Below, one piece after another: positions 16,962 through 23,487 of a stretch of 52,254 bases of DNA; the stretch's first letter is position 1; every line of letters begins with the position of its first letter. Position numbers and translations under genes: made by a program. This DNA comes from an uncultured Bacteroidales bacterium (lineage in GTDB: Bacteria; Bacteroidota; Bacteroidia; Bacteroidales; P3), in assembly GCA_946406015.1 (NCBI GenBank), contig CAMJJD010000009.1:1-52254 (forward strand), given 5' to 3'. Under the pieces are notes generated by a model. That model had not been told where the DNA came from and ran no database searches. It worked only from the letters and a program-made list of their open reading frames with translations.

Positions 16962-17522
16962 ATGAATTACTTCGTACACGAATCCTCCTACGTCGACGAC
17001 GACGTGCAGATAGGTGCCGGAACCAAGGTGTGGCACTTCTGCCACATCCAGCGTGGCGCTCGTCTTGGCTCCAACTGCTCACTCGGACAGAATGTCAACA
17101 TCGGCAACAACGTCCGCATCGGCAACGGCGTGCGTATTCAGAACAACGTGAGCATCTATGAAGGCGTCGAGCTGGAGGATAATGTCTTCTGCGGCCCATC
17201 ATGCGTCTTCACCAATGTCGTCACCCCTCGCGCCCACTTCCCCGTGCACGGTGTCTACGCCAAGACGCTGATAAAAGAAGGGGCCTCGCTGGGAGCCAAC
17301 AGCACCGTCGTCTGCGGCCACACCGTGGGCCGCAGCGCCTTGGTCGCCGCCGGTGCCGTAGTCACCAAAGATGTCAAAGACTATGCCCTCGTCGCCGGAG
17401 TTCCGGCACGTCAAATCGGCTGGGTGTGCGAATGCGGGCGCCGCCTCAACAGTGGTCTCACCTGCTCCTGCGGCCGTCGCTACCAAGAACACGACGGTCA
17501 CCTCTCCCCTGTCAATCAGTGA
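16962..17522 (+). CDS. Hexapeptide-repeat N-acetyltransferase, WbpD/WlbB type
   Basis: 186 residues, nearly all left-handed parallel beta-helix of [LIV]GxxxX hexapeptides ('[14 protein letters not shown]', '[19 protein letters not shown]', '[11 protein letters not shown]'). It matches WlbB/WbpD, which acetylates the 3-amino group of UDP-GlcNAc3NA from acetyl-CoA. The C-terminal tail holds two Cys pairs ('CECG' and 'CSCG'), a zinc-ribbon-like addition often seen in WlbB-type proteins. It ends the ten-gene T9SS/sugar operon and its stop overlaps that of the convergent rluD by 7 bp, so no terminator fits between the two genes. Confidence 0.88.
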   Translation: MNYFVHESSYVDDDVQIGAGTKVWHFCHIQRGARLGSNCSLGQNVNIGNNVRIGNGVRIQNNVSIYEGVELEDNVFCGPSCVFTNVVTPRAHFPVHGVYAKTLIKEGASLGANSTVVCGHTVGRSALVAAGAVVTKDVKDYALVAGVPARQIGWVCECGRRLNSGLTCSCGRRYQEHDGHLSPVNQ

Positions 17523-18529
17523 TTCTCAATATAGTTGCGCCAGCGTTCCAGACAGGCCGTAAAGTCGGCCGGTAGCGCGCTTTCGAAATGCATGTGTTTC
17601 CCCGTACGAGGATGCTCAAAGCCGAGGATGCGGGCATGCAGCGCCTGCCGCGGAAGCACCTCGAAACAATTCTCCACAAACTGTCGGTAGCGGCTGAAGG
17701 TGGTGCCTTTGAGGATGGCGTTACCGCCATAGGAGGCATCGCTGAATAGCGGATGCCCTATATGCCGCATGTGGGCGCGTATCTGGTGCGTACGTCCCGT
17801 TTCCAGCACACACTCCACCAAGGTAACATATCCGAAGCGTTCCAGCACATGCCAGTGAGTGACGGCATGCTTGCCATGCTCGTCGTCGCAGACATCCATG
17901 ATGCGGCGGTCGCGCGGTGAACGGGCCAGATTGCCCACGATAGTGCCCTCTTCTTCATCGAAATCACCCCACACAAGCGCGTTGTACTTACGCTCAATCG
18001 AATGGTCGAAAAATTGCTTGGCCAACACCACCTGCGCCTCTTCGTTCTTGGCGACAAGCAGCAAACCGGAGGTATCTTTGTCGATACGGTGCACCAGCAA
18101 CGGATGGGCTATGGCATTCTCTCCAAAATAGTAGAGCAGGCCATTGACCAACGTACCTGTCCAGTTGCCCACACCAGGATGTACCACCAAGCCTGCCGGC
18201 TTGTCTATCACCAACACATCTTCATCCTCATAGACCACCGGGATATCCATCGGCTCGGGCAACATCTCAAACTCGTGCACCGGCTCGGGCAGCAGCACCG
18301 TGATGACGTCCTGCGGCTTGACTTTATAGCTGGGCTTCGTCTCCTTGTCGTTGACACGCACACATCCCGCCTTGGCAGCGGCCTGCACCTTGTTGCGCGA
18401 CACTCCAGTGAGGTGCGACTGGAGGTAGATGTCCAACCTCACGGCCGTCTGGCCGCGGTCCACCACAAAGCGGTGGTGTTCATACAATTCCTGTTCCTGC
18501 TGTTCTATCTCGAGGGCTTCGTCGTCCAT
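17516..18529 (-). CDS. rluD: RluA/RluD-family 23S rRNA pseudouridine synthase
   Basis: 337 residues. An S4 RNA-binding domain occupies about residues 28-85 ('[19 protein letters not shown]'), followed by the catalytic domain with '[15 protein letters not shown]'; Asp150 is the nucleophile of the HRxDxxTSG motif. RluD modifies uridines in helix 69 of 23S rRNA; sequence alone does not fix the exact site. It lies 4 bp downstream of a T9SS cargo gene and closes the miaB-PASTA-cargo-rluD unit. The N-terminal 20 residues are Glu/Gln-rich and variable in the family. Confidence 0.92.
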   Translation of the reverse strand: MDDEALEIEQQEQELYEHHRFVVDRGQTAVRLDIYLQSHLTGVSRNKVQAAAKAGCVRVNDKETKPSYKVKPQDVITVLLPEPVHEFEMLPEPMDIPVVYEDEDVLVIDKPAGLVVHPGVGNWTGTLVNGLLYYFGENAIAHPLLVHRIDKDTSGLLLVAKNEEAQVVLAKQFFDHSIERKYNALVWGDFDEEEGTIVGNLARSPRDRRIMDVCDDEHGKHAVTHWHVLERFGYVTLVECVLETGRTHQIRAHMRHIGHPLFSDASYGGNAILKGTTFSRYRQFVENCFEVLPRQALHARILGFEHPRTGKHMHFESALPADFTACLERWRNYIENH

Positions 18530-18533
18530 CGCT

Positions 18534-20459
18534 TCAGTGTTTAATAATCAAGCTGACCGGATGACCCGACAGCTGGGTGGATGAAATGACACGTAGCACA
18601 TACACCCCGTTGGGCAGGCGGGAGACATCCAGGCTGTTGTTGCGCGAAGTCATCTGCCGGCGACCCATCATATCGTACAATTCAACACCTTCCACCGCCC
18701 CGTCGACAAACACTCTGTCGTTGGCCGGATTGGGATAGACACGGAGGTCGGAGGTCTGAGGTTGGAGGTCAGAAATACCCACGGTGGCAGCCGAGCCAAA
18801 GGCCGGCCGCATCATCAGACTTCCGCTGAGAATACTCTGCTGCCATTCGGTCCCGGTAAGATACCAGATACGGTCGGAAGTGTTCAGACTGCGGTCGAAG
18901 CCCAGATTGATATAATCGTTGCCCGACTGTTCAAAACCCACAAAGACGGAACCGTCGACCGACACCGGCGACTCAAGAGCATAGCGCACAAAGCCGTCCG
19001 AGCCATCACGCGGCAGACGACGCATCTCGTCGCGATAAAGCACATCGGTGGGGCGACCATCGTCGCCCACACTCCACAGCGTGAGGTAGAACGGGATGGC
19101 GGCATTGCCTGAGTCGAGGGTGGCGTTGAACCAGAAATCGACGGCCGTAAGCGTATCGGCTCCGTTCAGGTCAAAACGGTAGGCCAGGTAGAGCCGCGAG
19201 GCAGTCGAGGTGAGGCCGTAGCCATTCTCCGCGCTGCCGTCGTCGTAGGCGTAGTAGTCGCCGAAGTGCTGGCTGTAGCTCACCGTGTCGTTCTGCGGGA
19301 AGGCGTCGCCGCCCGTACCCTCACGAATCACGTGCACCACGGTGTAGTCGGTCTCCGACGTCATCGTCGGGAAGACGAAGCCGACGGCGGGAGTGGCATG
19401 TAAAGGGCTCGTCTGGTAGCTGCCGTCCGGCTGGAAGCACGGCGCATTGTCGAAACCGCCGTCATAAGCGTGCAACGTGTCGCCCGTGCTGTCAAGAACG
19501 TTATAGGTATAGTGTGTCGCCAACGGCGAGGAATAGCGGTTGGTGATGGTCATCGACAATGTCGAAGACATGGCGGCAGGTGTGTACTGGCGCCAAGGCA
19601 TAGCGCGGTAGGAGCGCAGCATCGAGGGAGCCGGCGCGGCAAAAGCCACGTCGCGCGTCATCCCGTTTGTCACACCCGTTTCCCCGTCCTGCACTTGATA
19701 GAGTCTAACGTAGTCGAGGTGCCAGTAGTCGCCGTTGCCAGCCTTGCCGGCTTTGGGTGACGCCTCGAGCGAAGCATAGTTGCGGAAGCGGAAATGGAAG
19801 GTGCTGTCAAAGAAAACGCTGTCGGCAATCCGGAGCCACACATACTGCCAATCCGTACCTGTGCGGGCCATCAGCGTGTCGACGCTGACGCCGCCAGTGC
19901 TCCACACCGTCACCCATGTGCTGTCCGCCGGCCGATAGAAGTCGAGGAAGAGCGAGTCCTGCGGGTCGGGAGTCTCCCCTACCCGCTCCCACATATTGCC
20001 GTAGCCACCGCCCGGCAGGTAGTAGAAGCTGAACAGCACCGAGTCGGCAGGCGTGAGGCTGTCGAGCCGCACGGGAAGCGACAGAAGCGTGTCGGCCATG
20101 AAAAGGTCCGTCGAAGCATGGGAATAGAGGTTGCCGTCGGCATCGAGGGCGTCGAGCGTAGCCACACCCACCGTAGGTGCCAGCGGACTGACATCCATCG
20201 AGACCGTGACGCCGCCCCGTGGATCCCATAAGTCAGCATCAATTCTGCCGTCGGCGAAGTCGTCGAATAGCGGCAGGACGATTGCCTGACCGCCCAACTG
20301 CTTGAATGCGCAAACGCGGGAAATGCCGTGTTGCAGCGGCAAGAGCACCTCCTGCGCCGCTGTCTGACGAAAACCGGATAGAAGAAATAAGGAAACGAGA
20401 CAGAAGCAGAGCTTCAGCCCCATCGGTTTTCCACTTTCCTCTTTCCTCATTTCTACCAT
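18534..20459 (-). CDS. T9SS type A sorting-domain secreted protein
   Basis: 641 residues. A signal peptide ends 'RQTAAQ', preceded by an unusual charged extension. The body is a beta-rich secreted protein with two jelly-roll-like segments ('DYWHLDYVRLYQV' near residue 255). The C-terminus is a T9SS type A sorting domain from about residue 575: 'RVYPNPANDRVF', 'VELYDMMGR', 'LPNGVYVLRV', ending in basic 'IIKH'. It should be exported through T9SS and either anchored or released; no enzymatic motif is visible. The start is uncertain: ATG 20459 overlaps the PASTA stop by 7 bp, whereas ATG 20423 follows an AGGAAAG stretch and gives a conventional signal peptide. That stretch is two tandem 7-mers (20434-20447). 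A 28-bp array of four 7-mers also encodes the linker just before the sorting domain. Confidence 0.88.
   Translation of the reverse strand: MVEMRKEESGKPMGLKLCFCLVSLFLLSGFRQTAAQEVLLPLQHGISRVCAFKQLGGQAIVLPLFDDFADGRIDADLWDPRGGVTVSMDVSPLAPTVGVATLDALDADGNLYSHASTDLFMADTLLSLPVRLDSLTPADSVLFSFYYLPGGGYGNMWERVGETPDPQDSLFLDFYRPADSTWVTVWSTGGVSVDTLMARTGTDWQYVWLRIADSVFFDSTFHFRFRNYASLEASPKAGKAGNGDYWHLDYVRLYQVQDGETGVTNGMTRDVAFAAPAPSMLRSYRAMPWRQYTPAAMSSTLSMTITNRYSSPLATHYTYNVLDSTGDTLHAYDGGFDNAPCFQPDGSYQTSPLHATPAVGFVFPTMTSETDYTVVHVIREGTGGDAFPQNDTVSYSQHFGDYYAYDDGSAENGYGLTSTASRLYLAYRFDLNGADTLTAVDFWFNATLDSGNAAIPFYLTLWSVGDDGRPTDVLYRDEMRRLPRDGSDGFVRYALESPVSVDGSVFVGFEQSGNDYINLGFDRSLNTSDRIWYLTGTEWQQSILSGSLMMRPAFGSAATVGISDLQPQTSDLRVYPNPANDRVFVDGAVEGVELYDMMGRRQMTSRNNSLDVSRLPNGVYVLRVISSTQLSGHPVSLIIKH
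18743..18770. repeat. Four degenerate 7-mers in a T9SS cargo linker
   Basis: Plus-strand units GGAGGTC (18743), GGAGGTC (18750), TGAGGTT (18757) and GGAGGTC (18764) run without gaps. They encode the SDLQPQTSDL-like linker just before the sorting domain of the 641-residue protein. As 7 is not a multiple of 3, each unit is read in a different frame. Confidence 0.8.
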
Positions 20460-21337
20460 GCCCAGTCGTCTTTACTCTCTATCTCTTCCGGCGTGGGCCG
20501 GCCGTCGTTGATGAATTCGGGATCCTCTATCTTGCTCGAATCCACCTTGAATTCGCGCACCATACGTTCCACATCCACAGCGTCGGCATCGGTATACCAC
20601 AACTCCACCTTGGTACCGTAGGGATACTTGCTGACACCCGTGTAGTCGGGCTCTTGCTGGCACACCACCGCGGTTTGTTTGTCCTTGACACCGCCGAAAT
20701 GTTCACGCCCCACGTTGAGCGAAGCCGCCTGTATGTCGCGCCGTGCACGGTCGGCGGTCTTGCCGATGACGAAAGGCACCACACTGCGGCCGCTGCCGTC
20801 GCCAAGCCCCACCGTCAAGTCGATGACCGAGCCGCGCGCTATCTGCTGGCCTGCATAGACGGTCTTCCCCTTGCAGGTTTGCTCTATGACGTTGTTCTTA
20901 TAGGGATCTTCCACGAATTTCAAATTGCCACATACGAGACCCGATGCCTGCAGCTCGTTGACCGCCTGGCGCACCGTGAGACCTGCCAACTCGGGCAGCA
21001 CGGCGTCCTCCGGTGTAAAAGCCGTCATGGTGATGTAGAGCTTGCGCCCTTTCTTGACCATCGTGCCACCCTTGGGGTCCTGTGTCAGGATGCGTCCTCC
21101 CTCCTGCCCCGGTCGGTAGATAGAGTCGAGCACCACGATGTCGAGTCCTATAGGATTGTCGGCCTGCAGTTCGGCGATATTCTTACCCACCATATCGGGC
21201 AGCTCGAATTCCTCGCCCTGACGGGCATAGATGCGGATAAACAGGAACACCAGCATCAGCACCACCAGCGACACACCCACCATCAGCAGCAGGTGCAGCA
21301 GCCACGGATGCTTCTTCAATATGTTTTCTTTCTTCAT
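20453..21337 (-). CDS. Membrane-anchored PASTA-domain protein
   Basis: 294 residues. A short basic N-terminus and one transmembrane helix (about residues 12-36) are followed by three PASTA domains: about 43-107 ('LPDMVGKNIAELQ'), 112-178 ('LPELAGLTVRQAVNEL') and 186-248 ('VPFVIGKTADRARRDI'). PASTA domains bind muropeptides or beta-lactam-like ligands. Unlike Ser/Thr kinases or PBP2x, this protein has no other domain, so it is a plain periplasmic sensor or scaffold. The acidic C-terminal tail ends 'DDWAW'. It follows miaB by 30 bp and overlaps the next cargo gene by 7 bp. Stand-alone PASTA proteins next to rluD are common in Bacteroidota. Confidence 0.9.
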   Translation of the reverse strand: MKKENILKKHPWLLHLLLMVGVSLVVLMLVFLFIRIYARQGEEFELPDMVGKNIAELQADNPIGLDIVVLDSIYRPGQEGGRILTQDPKGGTMVKKGRKLYITMTAFTPEDAVLPELAGLTVRQAVNELQASGLVCGNLKFVEDPYKNNVIEQTCKGKTVYAGQQIARGSVIDLTVGLGDGSGRSVVPFVIGKTADRARRDIQAASLNVGREHFGGVKDKQTAVVCQQEPDYTGVSKYPYGTKVELWYTDADAVDVERMVREFKVDSSKIEDPEFINDGRPTPEEIESKDDWAW

Positions 21338-21367
21338 ATACGGTATAACGGGGAAACGTCAAATTTA

Positions 21368-22714
21368 TTACACCAACTTGCCAAGCAGCGTGGCAGCGGT
21401 GCAGTCGGTGACGCGCACACGGCGGTAGGTGCCGGACACTGCTTCGGGGCCGCCCTCCGCGGGTATGCGGTCAAACACCAGCACCTTGTTCTGGCTGTTG
21501 CGGCCGAAGAGCTGCTCCTTCGAACGATGGCTCTCGCCCTCCACCAGCACCTCATACTCGCGTCCCACTTCCTGCCGGTTGTTCTCCAACGCAATCTGCC
21601 CCTGCAGGGCGATAATCTCGTTCAGGCGGCGCGTCTTCTCCTCCTCCGGTATGTCGTCGGCCAGATGCTTCCAGGCATAGGTGCCCTCGCGGAGCGAATA
21701 CTTGAACATATAGGCGTAGTCGTAGCGCACGCGACGGAAGAGGTCGAGCGTAGCCTGATGGTCTTCCAGGGTCTCGGTCGAGAAGCCGGCAATCACATCG
21801 GTGGTGATGGAGCAGTCGGGCAGGTAGCGGCGGATGGCATCGACACGGTCGAGGTACCACTCCACTGTGTATTTGCGGTTCATCAGCTTCAGCATCCTAT
21901 TGCTGCCGCTCTGCACCGGCAGGTGTATGCAGCGACAGATATTCGTGTGTGCCGACATCACCTGTAGCAGTTCGTCACTCAGGTCCTTGGGATGCGACGT
22001 GGCGAAGCGCACCCGCAGCGCCGGGTCGATTGACGCCACACGGTCCATCAGCTCGGGGAAGGCCACCTGCGCCCCTTGCCTGTCGGGCGAGAGTCCGTAG
22101 CTGTTCACATTCTGTCCCAGCAGCGTCACCTCGCGGTAGCCGCGGTCGAACAGCGCGCGGGCCTCATCGATAATGGTCTGCGGGTCGCGCGAGCGCTCGC
22201 GGCCGCGCGTGTAAGGCACCACACAATAGGCGCAATAGTTCTGACAGCCGCGCATGATGCTGATATAGGACGAGATGCCGTTGCTTCCCAGACGCACAGG
22301 CTCTATGTCGGCATAGGTCTCACTGGTGCTCAGCTCCACCTCGGCGACCTTTTGGCCCTGCCGCACCTGCGCAATGAGTTCGGGCAAGCGGCGGTAGGCG
22401 TCGGGGCCGCAGACAAACGACACATTGTCCTCCTCGGCCATCAGACGGTCTTGCAGCCGCTCGGCCATGCAACCCAGGATGCCTATGCGCAGGCGCTTGT
22501 GACGCCCCTGCATGGCGCGTAGCTCGCGCACGCGATGGCGCACCCGCTGCTCCGCATTGTCGCGGATGGCACAAGTGTTGATCAGCACAAAATCGCACCC
22601 CTCAATCTCGCCACAGAGCTGGTAGCCGGCCTTTTCCAGAATAGACGCCACCACCTCGCTGTCAGCGAAATTCATCTGACAACCATAGGTTTCTATATAT
22701 ATTTTCTCACTCAT
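21368..22714 (-). CDS. miaB: tRNA-2-methylthio-N6-isopentenyladenosine37 methylthiotransferase MiaB
   Basis: 448 residues from the ATG at 22714. The N-terminal UPF0004 domain has 'IYIETYGCQMNFADSE' with Cys12 and two further cluster cysteines ('NTCAIRDNA', 'GILGCMAE'). The radical SAM motif CxxxCxxC is in 'RGCQNYCAYCVVPYTRG'. A C-terminal TRAM domain follows ('VGREYEVLVEGES'). MiaB adds a methylthio group to i6A37 in tRNAs reading UNN codons, using two [4Fe-4S] clusters. A longer frame to 22849 would add 45 residues that cross the promoter, so 22714 is chosen. Confidence 0.95.
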   Translation of the reverse strand: MSEKIYIETYGCQMNFADSEVVASILEKAGYQLCGEIEGCDFVLINTCAIRDNAEQRVRHRVRELRAMQGRHKRLRIGILGCMAERLQDRLMAEEDNVSFVCGPDAYRRLPELIAQVRQGQKVAEVELSTSETYADIEPVRLGSNGISSYISIMRGCQNYCAYCVVPYTRGRERSRDPQTIIDEARALFDRGYREVTLLGQNVNSYGLSPDRQGAQVAFPELMDRVASIDPALRVRFATSHPKDLSDELLQVMSAHTNICRCIHLPVQSGSNRMLKLMNRKYTVEWYLDRVDAIRRYLPDCSITTDVIAGFSTETLEDHQATLDLFRRVRYDYAYMFKYSLREGTYAWKHLADDIPEEEKTRRLNEIIALQGQIALENNRQEVGREYEVLVEGESHRSKEQLFGRNSQNKVLVFDRIPAEGGPEAVSGTYRRVRVTDCTAATLLGKLV

Positions 22715-22734
22715 CGCAGTCGGTAATGAAACTG

Positions 22735-22764
22735 CAAAGATACAACTTTTTTCCGACATGCAAC
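22735..22764 (-). promoter_or_regulatory. miaB promoter
   Basis: On the minus strand TATCTTTG (complement of 22735-22742) is followed by CAG, 20 nt before the miaB ATG. A weaker GTTG (complement of 22761-22764) lies 18 nt upstream in the -33 region. Confidence 0.65.
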
Positions 22765-22773
22765 AGATAAAAA

Positions 22774-22898
22774 GACAGCGAGTCGGCGAGACTTCAAGAC
22801 TTCGAGTCGAAGAGTCGAAAAGGCTAAACGGTAAAAAAAAGCTTGACAACTTAAAGTCTCAATGTCTCGTTGACTCAGTCACCCAGCAACCCAGCCTC
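22774..22898. repeat. Period-8 degenerate inverted repeat
   Basis: Left half: consecutive 8-mers of the form GWCnnnRA from 22774 to 22821 (for example GACAGCGA, GACTTCGA). Right half: 8-mers of the complementary form from 22843 to 22898 (for example TCAATGTC, TCGTTGAC). The two halves face each other across about 21 nt of A-rich sequence, so the element is an imperfect inverted repeat with arms of degenerate tandem 8-mers. Confidence 0.6.
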
Positions 22899-23119
22899 TC
22901 TTCTAAACCACAATCAGTGGTATGCCTGCGAACACTTTTAGATCAATTAAACACAGCGAATCAACTAAAAGAACTATCAGAACTTTTCTCTAACCGAAAG
23001 CTCCGTAAGTCGAGCTCAGTGTCATGCAGCATGAACATTGCCAAGATGAAGGATCGTTGACAAAGTCAATCAATCCGAACCAATCAAAAACAGCACTCAT
23101 TTTCAGCCGATTAATAGGC

Positions 23120-23165
23120 GTTCCACAGACGTTCTTCTCGAATTCGAGAAGAACGTCTGTAGAAC
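23120..23165. repeat. 36-nt perfect palindrome with extended arms
   Basis: Positions 23125-23160 read the same on both strands (ACAGACGTTCTTCTCGAA and its complement, centre between 23142 and 23143). After one mismatch on each side (23124, 23161) the arms pair again for four bases (GTTC 23120-23123 with GAAC 23162-23165). No T-tract follows either side. It lies between divergent promoters, so terminator use is unlikely; protein binding or a mobile palindromic repeat is possible. Confidence 0.9.
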
Positions 23166-23238
23166 AGTAAAAGAACAGATGGTGTTTTGCCGGAGTGCTG
23201 CGCGCTTCATACACCTGTATTTTGCAATGATTTACAGT

Positions 23239-23301
23239 AACATTTTCGGTATTTCTTCGGTAAAAACCAAAGAAATACCGAAGAAATGCCGAAGAAATAC
23301 C
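23239..23301. repeat. 11-bp-period palindromic repeat (type copy)
   Basis: Left arm units AACATTTTCGG (23239) and TATTTCTTCGG (23250), a TAAAAA loop, then right arm units CCAAAGAAATA (23267), CCGAAGAAATG (23278), CCGAAGAAATA (23289) and a final CC. The arms pair 13 of 14 bases next to the loop (23247-23260 with 23267-23280). Related but weaker copies occur at 2941-2987 and 50333-50399, each between divergent genes. Confidence 0.75.
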
Positions 23302-23475
23302 CCAAAAAAGACGCACATCTTTAAACCATTTCATTATGTAAATGGAAGATTTGTACTTTTGTGGAGTATTAGAGCATTCTACGGAACGATTTAGGCATTT
23401 TCGGCAAAACAGTCTTACCTTGGGCGGTAGTCACACAAGAGTGATGAATGAGTGTAGTGATTTGTATTTTTTTCG

Positions 23476-23483
23476 TATCTTTG
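23476..23483 (+). promoter_or_regulatory. -7 box of the T9SS Plug gene
   Basis: TATCTTTG followed by CAGC sits immediately before the ATG at 23488, four bases away. Transcription starting at the usual distance would give a leaderless or nearly leaderless mRNA. No TTTG lies at 19-21 nt. Confidence 0.6.
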
Positions 23484-23487
23484 CAGC

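Larger units (their letters stand above)
22715..23487. other. 773-bp gene-free spacer between divergent miaB and Plug gene
   Basis: No convincing gene is present. Short frames of 100 and 114 codons exist on opposite strands but overlap the repeats, have low-complexity or unremarkable composition, and resemble no family I know. The spacer holds the miaB promoter, a period-8 inverted repeat, a 36-nt perfect palindrome, a period-11 palindrome, a TACTTTTG box at 23354-23361 with no gene behind it except the Plug gene 127 nt on, and the Plug -7 box. No tRNA-like or riboswitch-like fold was recognised. Confidence 0.6.

Noticed and set aside
22715-22849. 45-codon N-terminal extension of MiaB
   Set aside because: It spans the miaB promoter and part of the period-8 repeat; the family begins at 'MSEKIYIETYGCQ'.
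22758-23334. Two small frames (100 and 114 codons) in the 773-bp spacer
   Set aside because: They run through the period-8 and palindromic repeats, lie on opposite strands over each other, and show no signal peptide, family motif or start context.
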